A stretch of DNA of 64,000 nt from Beijerinckiaceae bacterium (GCA_947452005.1 CANGBC010000003.1:124001-188000); one strand, 5' to 3'. Counted from the stretch's first letter, positions 17,962-25,788 are shown. The notes: generated by a model from the letters alone, not told the origin. Numbers and translations are program-made.

Positions 17962-17988
17962 ACCCCGGGCTTAAACAAAGCCCGGGGT
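17962..17988 (-). terminator. Strong stem-loop between ahpC and ahpF
   Basis: ACCCCGGGCTT and AAGCCCGGGGT form a perfect 11-base stem with a five-base loop. No T tract follows on either strand, so it is more likely an mRNA-processing or attenuation structure that sets the ahpC:ahpF ratio than a complete terminator. Confidence 0.65.
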
Positions 17989-18038
17989 GCGCACAGCCAT
18001 GCTCAGGGGCAGAGCATGACCGCACTTAACGTGTCAGA

Positions 18039-18602
18039 TTAGATCTTGCCGACGAGGTCGAGCGACGGGGCGAGAGTCTTCTCGCCTTCCTGCCACTTGG
18101 CCGGGCAGACTTCACCCGGATGCGACGCGACATACTGAGCAGCCTTGATCTTGCGCAGCAGTTCGGTCGCCGAGCGGCCAACGCCACCAGCGGTGATTTC
18201 AACGATCTGCACCTTGCCCTGCGGATCGATCACGAATGTGCCGCGATCAGCCAGGCCCGCTTCTTCGATCAGCACGTCGAAATTGCGCGAGATGTTGGTC
18301 GTCGGGTCACCAACCATCGTGTACTGGATCTTCTTGATGGCGGGCGAGGAATCGTGCCAGGCCTTGTGAGCGAAATGCGTGTCGGTGGAGACCGAGTAGA
18401 TCTCGACGCCGAGCTTCTGGAATTCAGCGTAATTGTCGGCGAGGTCTTCGAGCTCGGTCGGGCAGACGAAGGTGAAGTCGGCGGGGTAGAAGAACACAAC
18501 GGACCACTTGCCGTGCAGCGACTGGTCGGTCACTTCGATGAACTTGCCGCCCTTGAGGGCCTGGGCTTTGAAGGGCTTAATCTGTGAACCGATCAGCGAC
18601 AT
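18039..18602 (-). CDS. ahpC: Alkyl hydroperoxide reductase subunit C (typical 2-Cys peroxiredoxin)
   Basis: This 187-residue peroxidase reduces hydrogen peroxide and organic hydroperoxides. The peroxidatic Cys is at about residue 47 in [16 protein letters not shown] and the resolving Cys at about 166 in [13 protein letters not shown]. The length and the start [20 protein letters not shown] are those of the AhpC branch. It is transcribed away from oxyR, and an OxyR-type box lies between them, so peroxide induction is expected. Codon use is cleaner than in the surrounding genes, as expected for a highly expressed protein. Confidence 0.97.
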   Translation of the reverse strand: MSLIGSQIKPFKAQALKGGKFIEVTDQSLHGKWSVVFFYPADFTFVCPTELEDLADNYAEFQKLGVEIYSVSTDTHFAHKAWHDSSPAIKKIQYTMVGDPTTNISRNFDVLIEEAGLADRGTFVIDPQGKVQIVEITAGGVGRSATELLRKIKAAQYVASHPGEVCPAKWQEGEKTLAPSLDLVGKI

Positions 18603-18702
18603 AGGTTGCTCCTGCTTGATAGTCTGGGCCGGCAGAAAGCCGCCCTTGAAAGTGACTTGAGCTGTTTAGGTCGGTTTTACATCCAATAAAAGTGAATTAT
18701 TT

Positions 18703-18728
18703 CGATTGTTTTGATCGACTTTTTCGAT
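18703..18728. promoter_or_regulatory. Probable OxyR-binding box between ahpC and oxyR
   Basis: CGAT-N7-ATCG-N7-CGAT reproduces the spacing of the OxyR consensus (four tetramers separated by seven bases). Three of the four tetramers are present as CGAT/ATCG instead of ATAG/CTAT; the fourth position reads CGCC. It ends 12 bases before the oxyR ATG. Confidence 0.6.
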
Positions 18729-18740
18729 TACTGAGCGCCC

Positions 18741-19646
18741 ATGAAAATTCTCCCCACCCTGCGCCAGCTACGCTTTCTCGTGTCCCTTGTTGACCATTGC
18801 CACTTCGGCAAGGCGGCGGAGGCCTGCCTGATTGGCCAGTCCACGCTCTCGGCTGGCATTCAGGAGCTGGAGCAGATCTTGGGCGTTCGTCTGTTGGAAC
18901 GCACCAAGCGCTCGGTAGTGCCAACGCCCATTGGGCGGGAGATTGCCGAGCGGGCCCGCGCCCTGTTGGGCGATGCGGAAGATCTGGTCGATGTGGCGCT
19001 GGCCGCCCAAGACCCGCTGGGTGGCGTCTTGCATCTGGGGCTGATCCCGACCATCGGCCCCTTCATTCTGCCGCGCATCATGGCGCCTTTGCGCGACACA
19101 CTGCCGAAGATGAAATTCTATTTGCGGGAAGAACAAACTGCCATGCTGCTGTCGCGCCTCGAAGATGGCGACATTGATGCAGCGATCATCGCCCTGCCCT
19201 ATGCGGGCGATTTTGAGTCAATCGAAATTGCGCAAGACCGGTTCTGGGTGGTCTATCCCAAAGGTCATCGCTTCACCGGGCGCGATGATATTCTGCCCAG
19301 CGAGATTGCGGTCGAAGATCTGCTGCTGCTCGAAGACGGGCACTGCCTGCGTGATCATGCGCTGGCGGCTTGCGCACTGGAGACAGCACGCCGCAACAAT
19401 GCTTTTCAGGGCACGAGTTTGCACACGCTGGTGCAAATGGTGGGCAGCGGGCTTGGCATTACACTGCTCCCGCAAATGGCGGTCGAAGGTGGCTTGCTGC
19501 GTGGACTGGATGTCGGCTGCACGCCGCTCACTGGCGACCAGAATTTCCGCCGCATTGGTTTGGCCTTCAGGCCAACATCGGGACGCCGCGCAACCTTTGA
19601 ACATCTGGCCAAGGAAATGACCTTCAGGCTGGCGCCTGTTTTGTAA
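18741..19646 (+). CDS. oxyR: Hydrogen-peroxide sensing LysR-type regulator OxyR
   Basis: This 301-residue LysR regulator has the HTH block HFGKAAEACLIGQSTLSAGI near residues 21-40. The redox pair expected of OxyR is at Cys202 and Cys211 in EDGHCLRDHALAAC, with the same nine-residue offset as Cys199/Cys208 in E. coli OxyR. Position next to ahpC on the opposite strand supports the call. On peroxide exposure the disulfide form should activate ahpC and repress or tune oxyR from the shared intergenic box. Confidence 0.95.
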   Translation: MKILPTLRQLRFLVSLVDHCHFGKAAEACLIGQSTLSAGIQELEQILGVRLLERTKRSVVPTPIGREIAERARALLGDAEDLVDVALAAQDPLGGVLHLGLIPTIGPFILPRIMAPLRDTLPKMKFYLREEQTAMLLSRLEDGDIDAAIIALPYAGDFESIEIAQDRFWVVYPKGHRFTGRDDILPSEIAVEDLLLLEDGHCLRDHALAACALETARRNNAFQGTSLHTLVQMVGSGLGITLLPQMAVEGGLLRGLDVGCTPLTGDQNFRRIGLAFRPTSGRRATFEHLAKEMTFRLAPVL

Positions 19647-19672
19647 TTGACCGGACAATCCGCTTTAACCGG

Positions 19673-19942
19673 TCAATGCAACTGCAATTCATGCCCCACG
19701 AGGCGCAACTCTGCGGGCTTGATCAAACCCTGATGTGCCACCAGCACAGAATGAATCGCACCCTCCAGCTTGGCGCTCCAGAAATCGAGAAATTTCTTCA
19801 GCTCGGGAAAATGCGGATGCAGATCATATTCCTGCCAGATGTAATTTTGCAGGATCGCGGGATGATCAGGCAGACGATAGATGATGTTGGCGGTGGTCAG
19901 CCCATAGCCCATGAGCTGTTTGGAGAGGTGAGTCTCGGTCAT
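19673..19942 (-). CDS. usg: Usg family protein
   Basis: This 89-residue protein belongs to the Usg family of alphaproteobacteria, first noted as an upstream gene of trpF in Caulobacter. Conserved text such as YGLTTANIIYRLPDHPAILQ followed by NYIWQEYDLHPHFPELKKFL identifies it. The function is unknown; there is no signal peptide or membrane segment. Here it is not next to trp genes but convergent with oxyR. An eight-base inverted repeat (TTGACCGG/CCGGTCAA, 19647-19676) overlaps its stop codon and may act as a shared 3' structure. Confidence 0.85.
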   Translation of the reverse strand: MTETHLSKQLMGYGLTTANIIYRLPDHPAILQNYIWQEYDLHPHFPELKKFLDFWSAKLEGAIHSVLVAHQGLIKPAELRLVGHELQLH

Positions 19943-20096
19943 CAGCTAAGCCCCGTGGTTTGCGATTCACACGTGTCGCAAGCCCAAGCCTAGGGCGGCG
20001 GAATTACCCTTTGCAAGATGAAACTTGCTTGAAAACAGCATGTTAGCAGCAGGCTTTCGCGGCTGCTGACAGCGCGGGAAAAGGCTTGCTATTAAA

Positions 20097-20120
20097 TTAG
20101 AAATATCTAAATTAGATATT
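20097..20120 (+). promoter_or_regulatory. AT-rich palindromic operator abutting the arsR-type start codon
   Basis: AATATCTAA-A-TTAGATATT is a perfect nine-base inverted repeat around a single base (20102-20120). It is overlapped on the left by TTAGA-AATA-TCTAA (20097-20110). The ATG of the repressor gene follows at once, leaving no Shine-Dalgarno site. A repressor bound here would block its own operon, and translation may be leaderless. Confidence 0.75.
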
Positions 20121-20465
20121 ATGAATATAGAGAAACTCCTCCCCAAGGCCGAAAAGGCCGAAGCCTTTCTGAAGGCGCTCGCCAACAAGCATCGCTTGAT
20201 GGTGCTGTGTGAACTGCACCAAGGCGAACGCTCGGTTGGCACATTGATGGATGCTGTGGGCCTGAGCCAATCAGCGCTCTCACAGCATCTGGCCAAATTA
20301 CGCGAGGATGGCCTCGTGGTGACGCGGCGTGATGCGCAGACCATCTATTACGCACTCGCCAATGATGACGCTTCGCGCATCATGGCTGTGCTCTACGACC
20401 TGTTCTGCGCTGACAAACCAGCGCAGCCTCTCCTCACATCAGCAGCGAAAGGAAAAGCCAGATGA
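20121..20465 (+). CDS. ArsR-family repressor, BigR/SqrR-like persulfide sensor
   Basis: This 114-residue winged-helix protein has an ArsR HTH around residues 38-60 (VGTLMDAVGLSQSALSQHLA) and a wing at GLVVTRRDAQTIYYAL. Its only two cysteines are Cys30 (MVLCELH) and Cys96 (DLFCADKP), exactly 66 residues apart. BigR (Cys42/Cys108) and SqrR (Cys41/Cys107) have the same spacing for sensing sulfide through a polysulfide bridge. Metal-sensor ArsR motifs (CxCxxC) are absent. It is the first gene of an operon with two YeeE/YedE proteins, which is the usual BigR target class. The start codon sits directly on the operator palindrome. Confidence 0.88.
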   Translation: MNIEKLLPKAEKAEAFLKALANKHRLMVLCELHQGERSVGTLMDAVGLSQSALSQHLAKLREDGLVVTRRDAQTIYYALANDDASRIMAVLYDLFCADKPAQPLLTSAAKGKAR

Positions 20466-21016
20466 GCATGGCAACGATGGAACGTGCGGGTGCGCATGTC
20501 AGCACATCCCGCTTGGACTGGACACCCTATCTCGCAGGCGCCGGCATTGGCATTCTGAGCTGGATTGCCTTTGCTATCGCCAAAGACCCAATTGGCGTGA
20601 CCACCGCCTATGGTCGCTTGGCAGGCGAAGTCGCGATTCCCCTCTTGGGCGCAGAAACCGTTGCGACGAACACCTATTGGAAAGCCGCACCCTTCGCAAT
20701 TGATTACGGCGTGCTGTTTCTGGTCGGCATCATGCTCGGGGCTTTTGTGTCGGCTATCGTATCGGGCACATTTAAAATCGAGCTCGTGCCGGACATTTGG
20801 AAAGCTGAAATCGGCACCTCTGTCTGGAAGCGCTTTGCTTATGCCTTTTTCGGCGGCGTGATCATCATGTATGGCGCGCGCTTAGCGGGTGGTTGCACCA
20901 GCGGCCATGGCATTTCAGGCGGGTTGCAACTGGCCGTCTCGAGCTGGCTCTTTCTCGCGGTGATGTTTGCCACAGGCCTTGTTGCTTCTGCTGTCCTCTT
21001 TCGCAAAAAAATCTGA
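20462..21016 (+). CDS. YeeE/YedE family sulfur transport subunit A
   Basis: This 184-residue membrane protein has about five hydrophobic segments and the family signature GARLAGGCTSGHGISGGLQL near residues 139-158, which includes the conserved Cys thought to bind thiosulfate or persulfide sulfur during transport in the YeeE/TsuA family. The gene overlaps the repressor stop (ATGA-type overlap at 20462-20465), so repressor and transporter are co-translated. Together with the next gene it makes up one full-length YeeE-like channel in two halves, as in PmpA/PmpB pairs. Confidence 0.9.
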   Translation: MSMATMERAGAHVSTSRLDWTPYLAGAGIGILSWIAFAIAKDPIGVTTAYGRLAGEVAIPLLGAETVATNTYWKAAPFAIDYGVLFLVGIMLGAFVSAIVSGTFKIELVPDIWKAEIGTSVWKRFAYAFFGGVIIMYGARLAGGCTSGHGISGGLQLAVSSWLFLAVMFATGLVASAVLFRKKI

Positions 21017-21027
21017 AGGAGTTTCTC

Positions 21028-21576
21028 ATGTCTGACTTTTTTGCTCCCGGCAGTGCAGTGCTTGCCCTTCTGATCGGTGCGGCTTTCGGGGCGCTCCTGC
21101 ATCGTGGCCGCGTCACCAGCTGCAATGTCATCCAAAACCAGTTCCGTTTGAAAGATTACACGGTGCTCAAAGTTATGCTGACGGCCATCATCATTGGCGG
21201 TGTCGGTGTGATGTTTCTGGCTGATGCCAACCTCGCCAAATATGCGGTGAAAGACACAAACCTGCTCGGTGTGGCACTGGGTGCGGCCATCTTTGGTGTC
21301 GGCATGGTCATCTATGGCTATTGCCCCGGCACAGGCCTGGCCGCCATTGCCACAGGCAGCGTGCATGCACTGGTGGGCGCACTGGGCATGATCGCGGGCG
21401 GCATCCTCTTCGCCTTGTCCTTTGACTGGGTGAAGGCCAACATTTTGACAGTCGGCGCCTATGGCAAGATCCGCCTGCCCGACATCACGGGGATTTCCTC
21501 TCCCGTCTGGTTTGCAGGCCTCACCCTTGTGGCCATCGTGTTTTTTGTCTGGGCAGAGCGCCAGCAAAACCGCTAA
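21028..21576 (+). CDS. YeeE/YedE family sulfur transport subunit B
   Basis: This is a 182-residue membrane protein. The ATG at 21028 follows AAGGAG at ideal spacing, so the track start at 20893 inside the previous gene is rejected. Conserved cysteine blocks are LLHRGRVTSCNVIQNQF near residue 30 and VIYGYCPGTGLAAIATGS near 95. It pairs with the preceding protein to form a sulfur-compound channel. The substrate is probably thiosulfate, sulfide or persulfide; the redox-sulfur repressor upstream supports this but does not choose among them. Confidence 0.9.
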   Translation: MSDFFAPGSAVLALLIGAAFGALLHRGRVTSCNVIQNQFRLKDYTVLKVMLTAIIIGGVGVMFLADANLAKYAVKDTNLLGVALGAAIFGVGMVIYGYCPGTGLAAIATGSVHALVGALGMIAGGILFALSFDWVKANILTVGAYGKIRLPDITGISSPVWFAGLTLVAIVFFVWAERQQNR

Positions 21577-21598
21577 ACTCTCCCCCAACGAGAACAGC

Positions 21599-21622
21599 AA
21601 CGTCGGCCTCGTGGCCGGCGTT
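21599..21622 (+). terminator. Stem-loop after the YeeE/YedE operon
   Basis: AACGTCGGCC and GGCCGGCGTT pair with one G-T wobble around a TCGT loop, followed by only a short T run. It lies between the YeeE subunit B stop and the methyltransferase start and is probably a weak terminator or attenuator. Confidence 0.6.
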
Positions 21623-21640
21623 TCCATTTGGGGGGACGAC

Positions 21641-22246
21641 ATGAGCGAACACGCGCGCTGGCAAGGCCGCTATGCGGTGCCCGATTATATTTTCGGCGAA
21701 GAACCCAACGCCTTTCTCGCAGCCCAAAAACATCTCCTGCCCAAGAGTGGCAAAGCTTTGGCTGTTGCCGATGGCGAGGCGCGCAATGGCGTTTGGCTCG
21801 CCCAGCAGGGACTGGATGTCACCTCCATCGATTTCTCATCCAATGCGCAGGACAAAGCCCGCGCGCTCGCCAAAAAGCGCGGCGTCAACATCACGCTTGA
21901 ATGCGTGGATGTGCATGCGTGGCCCTACCCCGAAAATACATTCGATGTGGTGGTGGAGGTTTTCACGCAATTCTCAACGCCCGCAGAGCGCGAGCTCAAA
22001 TGGGATGGCATGATCCGCACGCTGAAGCCCGGCGGGCTTTTGCTGCTCGAAGGCTACACACAAAAACAGCTCGAATATAAAACAGGCGGACCGAAAGAGC
22101 TGGAGCGCCTGTATACGCGCGACATGCTCGAAAAAGGCTTCGCCAAGCTCTCGCGCTTTGAGATCAAGGAATATGATACGCATATGTCGGAAGGTGCGGG
22201 ACACGCTGGCATGGCAGCCGTGATTGATCTCATCGGCACCAAGTGA
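21641..22246 (+). CDS. Class I SAM-dependent methyltransferase (TehB-like)
   Basis: This is a 201-residue cytoplasmic methyltransferase. The start at 21641 follows GGGGGGA; the track start lies in the YeeE gene. Motif I is KALAVADGEARNGVWLAQQG followed by TSIDFSSNAQDKARAL, a variant of the TehB DLGCGNGRNS pattern. DVVVEVFTQFSTP and MIRTLKPGGLLLLEGY are motifs II and III. TehB-type enzymes methylate tellurite, selenite or thiols, so volatile methylation of a sulfur or selenium compound would fit the neighbouring sulfur operon. That link is inference. Confidence 0.85.
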   Translation: MSEHARWQGRYAVPDYIFGEEPNAFLAAQKHLLPKSGKALAVADGEARNGVWLAQQGLDVTSIDFSSNAQDKARALAKKRGVNITLECVDVHAWPYPENTFDVVVEVFTQFSTPAERELKWDGMIRTLKPGGLLLLEGYTQKQLEYKTGGPKELERLYTRDMLEKGFAKLSRFEIKEYDTHMSEGAGHAGMAAVIDLIGTK

Positions 22247-22286
22247 TCACCCCAACAAAAAACAAGAACAAGGAACGGACCCAAGA

Positions 22287-23522
22287 ATGAAAGTGCCTGC
22301 GCTGATCAAGCGAAATGTCGCGCTGTTTTCCATGTCGCAGAGCTTTACCGGCGCAGGCATGCAATTCTCCTACGGCTTTGGTCCATTGATGGTCCAAGCC
22401 CTCACCGGCTCCGCTGCACTGGCTGGCCTGTCGGTTGGCCTGATTGGCATCAGCCGTTTTCTCGTCGCTTATCCCATGGGCAAAATCACAGATGCGTATG
22501 GGCGCAAGCGCGGCATCTTTCTGGGTCTGGGGCTCGCGCTCATTGGCAGCCTGACACTGGGCTCGGCCATGCTCGTCCATTCCATTGCTTTGTTCATCAT
22601 CGGCCTGCTGATGTTTGGCATGGGCATGAACGGCGCGCAGCAAATGCGCGTGGGCGTGACAGATATGTTCCCGCCCTCGATGCGCGCGCAGGCGCTGGGC
22701 TATCTGGCGCTGGGCTCACTGTTCTCGCTTCTACTAAGCCCGTTCATGGTCAATCTGGCCGACAAGATTGCGGCAGCCACCGGCGCTGATCCACTTGGCA
22801 TGCCGTGGTTCTTCTTGCCCGTGCTGATCCTGTCTGGCGTGGTGATCGTCAGCTTTGTGAAACCGGATCCCAAAGTGATCGGCATGAATTTGCGTGATTA
22901 CTGGACCGACCTGCCACCCACCGTGAAAAAAGAAACGCTGCCAGACCAGCCTTTCAGCGCCAAAAAGCTTTTGTCGGATCCCTCGATCCGCCTTGCCATC
23001 CTGTCCAACTGCGCTGGCACCGGCAATATGTCGATTGTCATGGTGCTCACCTCGCTCGTGCTGCATGAGCATGGCCATTCGCTCTTTGCCATTGCCGTGT
23101 CGCATACGTTTCATTCAGCAGGCATGTTTGCTTTCACGATTCCGATTGGCAAACTGGCAGACCGTTTTGGCCGCTCGGCCATCATGTTCCCCGGCGTGTT
23201 CATCTCGCTTATTGGCGCAGCACTTGTGTCTTTCATTCCCAGCATGATCGCTGTGACGCTCGGCACATTTCTGGTGGGACTAGGCTGGGCTGGCGCCAAT
23301 GTGGCAGCCACCGCCTATATTGCTGACAAGGTCGAAACCTCACAGCGTGGGCGCGCCATTGGCGTGAATGATTCCTTCGGTGCAACCAGCACGATCTTTG
23401 CGGCCTTCGTCACCGGGCCGCTGATCTCGTTTGCAGGCTTGCCTGCTGCGGGTCTTGTTGCCGTGCTTCTCGCTGTCCTGCCCTTCATCCTGCGGATGAT
23501 CAGCGGACCCATGAAAGAATAA
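22287..23522 (+). CDS. MFS transporter of unknown substrate
   Basis: This 411-residue carrier has about twelve membrane helices. The loop 2-3 signature GKITDAYGRKRG is near residue 65 and its second-half counterpart GKLADRFGRSA near 285, both typical of the major facilitator superfamily. The chosen ATG at 22287 follows AAGGA; the track start overlaps the methyltransferase stop. MFGMGMNGAQQMRVGVTDMF is a helix-4 type block seen in drug or small-molecule exporters. It is followed after 17 bases by the CMD-family gene, which suggests one operon. Confidence 0.82.
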   Translation: MKVPALIKRNVALFSMSQSFTGAGMQFSYGFGPLMVQALTGSAALAGLSVGLIGISRFLVAYPMGKITDAYGRKRGIFLGLGLALIGSLTLGSAMLVHSIALFIIGLLMFGMGMNGAQQMRVGVTDMFPPSMRAQALGYLALGSLFSLLLSPFMVNLADKIAAATGADPLGMPWFFLPVLILSGVVIVSFVKPDPKVIGMNLRDYWTDLPPTVKKETLPDQPFSAKKLLSDPSIRLAILSNCAGTGNMSIVMVLTSLVLHEHGHSLFAIAVSHTFHSAGMFAFTIPIGKLADRFGRSAIMFPGVFISLIGAALVSFIPSMIAVTLGTFLVGLGWAGANVAATAYIADKVETSQRGRAIGVNDSFGATSTIFAAFVTGPLISFAGLPAAGLVAVLLAVLPFILRMISGPMKE

Positions 23523-23539
23523 AGAAAAGGGAGAGACCA

Positions 23540-24142
23540 ATGACCGAGAACACCAAATGGCCGGCCGACATCGATCCGCAATCGGGCTTTCGTCTGCCGC
23601 TGCTCAAGCGCGAAGACCTCGATGAGGTTGGCCAGCGCCGCTATGATCGTGCGGCCAATGGCGGCAATATTGCCGGCCTGCAAGGCCCTACCGGCATCAT
23701 GCTCTATTCACCGCGCACCAGCGAAGCACAATCCTCCGTTAGCCGCTATTTGCGCAATGAAGCGGGCTTTACACCCCGTATTCGCGAGATTGCACTGCTC
23801 GTCACATCCCGCTGCATGGACCAGCAGTTTGAATGGACGGCGCATGAGCCCGAAGCTGTGCATGCCGGTGTGCCACAAGACGTGATTGATACAATCAAAC
23901 ACGACCGCTCCACCGATGGGTTAGACGAAGCCGACAAGACGGTGATCGAGCTGGGCCGTGCGGTGTGGCGTGATCACAAAGTCTCGCCTGAGCTGTTTGC
24001 CCGCGCCAAGACAATTTTTGGGCCCAACCAGCTGGTCGATCTTGTTTTGCTCATGGGCACGCATGCGTCCACCGCAGCTCTGCTCACCACTTTTAATATG
24101 CAATTGCACAAGGGCCGCGAGCCCATGCTGCCGATCAAATGA
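23540..24142 (+). CDS. Carboxymuconolactone decarboxylase (CMD) family protein
   Basis: This is a 200-residue protein with one CMD/AhpD-like helical domain. The recognisable core is GFTPRIREIALLVTSRCMDQ followed by QFEWTAHEPEAVHAGVPQDV at residues 76-115. It has a single Cys and no CxxC, so it cannot act as an AhpD-type peroxidase reductase and fits the decarboxylase-like or uncharacterised CMD branch. A GGGAGA site precedes the ATG. It ends at a strong terminator and is probably co-transcribed with the MFS gene. The reaction is unknown. Confidence 0.85.
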   Translation: MTENTKWPADIDPQSGFRLPLLKREDLDEVGQRRYDRAANGGNIAGLQGPTGIMLYSPRTSEAQSSVSRYLRNEAGFTPRIREIALLVTSRCMDQQFEWTAHEPEAVHAGVPQDVIDTIKHDRSTDGLDEADKTVIELGRAVWRDHKVSPELFARAKTIFGPNQLVDLVLLMGTHASTAALLTTFNMQLHKGREPMLPIK

Positions 24143-24146
24143 ATTG

Positions 24147-24176
24147 AAAAGGGCGGGACTTTCCCGCCCTTTTTTG
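24147..24176. terminator. Bidirectional terminator between convergent genes
   Basis: AAAGGGCGGGA and TCCCGCCCTTT form a perfect 11-base stem with a CTT loop, flanked by an A run on the left and a T run on the right. It can therefore stop transcription of both the CMD gene and the TauE gene. Confidence 0.93.
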
Positions 24177-24938
24177 TCACCAAAAGCCCAATTGCGAGGC
24201 CGCGCGCGCCAATAATTGCAGCGCCAGAAGTGTCAGCACCACTTTGAGCGTCGTGCGATATTTCTTCTCCGGCAAATGATGCAGCGCCACTTCACCCAGC
24301 CAATTGCCAGCAGCACCCGTAACGATCATCACGCCCATCAACGGTAAATAAGCGCCAATCGAAAAACCAATGAAGCTGAACGCAATCAGCTTGGCGACAT
24401 GCACAAAAATCATCAAAGCGCCTTGTGTCGCCACATGATTGCGCCGATCAGGCGCCGCGCTTGCAATGAAGGGCGACAGAAAAGTGCCCGTCGCACTGAC
24501 AAAGACACCCAAGAATGTCGCGAAGAAACCGAGCACCGCAAAGCGGCCCTTTTCCGCACCGATCCGTCCAAGATTGGGCATCCATGTGACGAGCAGAATG
24601 AAGCCGCCAATAATCGCCTGCAGCCAGGGTGTCGGCAGCGCGACGAAGGTCTTGGCACCAAAGGCTGCGCCCAAGGCGGCACCGATGATGAAGGGCGGCA
24701 CGATCTGGCGCATGACATAGCGCCACATGATGATCGTGCGCGACACGCCAGACCCCAGCTGCACCACTGTGTGCACCGGCACAAGAACAGACGGCGGCAT
24801 GACCAAAGCCATCAGCGCCAGCAGGATCACACCACCCGCTGTGCCCGTAAACACACCAATGAAAGCGGTGACGAAGGACGCCAATGCGAGGCCTGCAAAA
24901 AGCCCAAGCCCGATGTCAGGCGTGCCCAGAAAATCCAT
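24177..24938 (-). CDS. Sulfite exporter TauE/SafE family membrane protein
   Basis: This is a 253-residue inner-membrane protein with about eight hydrophobic segments. The first repeat block FIGVFTGTAGGVILLALMA and the loop PPSVLVPVHTVVQLGSGVSR are typical TauE/SafE, and a second similar block (TFLGVFVSATGTFLSPFIAS) reflects the internal duplication of the family. Members export sulfite, sulfoacetate or other organic anions. GGGGGGA precedes the ATG. Its position near the YeeE operon may be meaningful, but it is transcribed separately. Confidence 0.88.
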   Translation of the reverse strand: MDFLGTPDIGLGLFAGLALASFVTAFIGVFTGTAGGVILLALMALVMPPSVLVPVHTVVQLGSGVSRTIIMWRYVMRQIVPPFIIGAALGAAFGAKTFVALPTPWLQAIIGGFILLVTWMPNLGRIGAEKGRFAVLGFFATFLGVFVSATGTFLSPFIASAAPDRRNHVATQGALMIFVHVAKLIAFSFIGFSIGAYLPLMGVMIVTGAAGNWLGEVALHHLPEKKYRTTLKVVLTLLALQLLARAASQLGFW

Positions 24939-25101
24939 CGTCCCCCCATTTGGCGCTGTGGCGCGCCTTGTTCTGCCTTGACCGCAAGGTTTTAGCTTAA
25001 AGGTGTCTTAAACTCATTTTAGAAACTGCGCCAATAATCTTCCCTTTACTTGACCGCCGTTTGGGGGGTTATTAGGTGATGACTATCCGAGCACACCCAA
25101 G

Positions 25102-25476
25102 ATGAGACTGAACGCTGTGTCGCATTCGCCCCGCACCGCTGCCTATGGCCGGTTCAAGGCCCGATTCAAACCGGGCCTGGGCATTCTCGTATTTTACGAC
25201 GGCACCGCGCTGACCATTAGCGACATCAGCGATGTCGGTTTCAAACTGGAAAGCAACGGACAGTTTGAGGCAGACAATGTCTATCATTTCGACATTGTGT
25301 TTCACGAAGCCTCAGATGTCAGCGGGTGGCGGTTGCGCGCCGAATGCCGTTGGACATCGGATAATGAAGCCGGGTTTCTGTTCAAACATGATCGCTGGGG
25401 CCAGGCCATCAGCTCGCGCATCGCGCGCCAGCATGTGCGCGGGCGCATGAAAGTGCTCAACGGCATCGAACTCTGA
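25102..25476 (+). CDS. PilZ-domain protein (probable c-di-GMP receptor)
   Basis: This 124-residue single-domain protein has both halves of the c-di-GMP binding signature: RxxxR at residues 17-21 (GRFKAR) and DxSxxG at residues 41-46 (DISDVG). Beta-rich sequence follows, with FDIVFHEASDVSGWRLRAEC matching the PilZ barrel. A basic helix (SSRIARQHVRGRMK) closes it. There is no clear Shine-Dalgarno site before the ATG. The target process cannot be inferred. A tiny convergent membrane-protein ORF lies directly downstream. Confidence 0.78.
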   Translation: MRLNAVSHSPRTAAYGRFKARFKPGLGILVFYDGTALTISDISDVGFKLESNGQFEADNVYHFDIVFHEASDVSGWRLRAECRWTSDNEAGFLFKHDRWGQAISSRIARQHVRGRMKVLNGIEL

Positions 25477-25482
25477 TCGGCA

Positions 25483-25614
25483 TCACAGCCAATGATCAGA
25501 CACTGGCTCGCGTGTCCCGTGAAACAGCAGCAGATAGACCAGCAAATTGATGAGCGGCGCAAAGGACAGAGCTTGTCCGGCAATGGACAAAACATGTGAT
25601 AGAGTGTCTGGCAT
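25483..25614 (-). CDS. Small 43-residue membrane protein (not in ORF track)
   Basis: The minus strand encodes a 43-residue ORF that starts ATG at 25614 with GGGAGG six bases upstream, one of the best ribosome sites in this stretch. The protein begins MPDTLSHVLSIAGQALSF, contains a strongly hydrophobic stretch APLINLLVYLLLFHG that could span the membrane once, and ends in a polar tail (EPVSDHWL). It is convergent with the PilZ gene, with six bases between the stops. No family is recognised. The ribosome site plus one clean hydrophobic helix argue for a real gene, but there is no homology evidence. Confidence 0.5.
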   Translation of the reverse strand: MPDTLSHVLSIAGQALSFAPLINLLVYLLLFHGTREPVSDHWL

Positions 25615-25788
25615 AGCCTGCCTCCCGATCGCCCATCCCTGCTCGACAGACTAGGACGATTCCGCAGGGGCAGAAAAGCGTGGCCGTGGTGATTTGTGGG
25701 GCCCCCTCAGGCCTGACCTCATTTTGACTTGGCCAGAACGCTGCCTTATCAATTGAGCCTCAACAGCAACAAAAAAATGGGGATGGCC

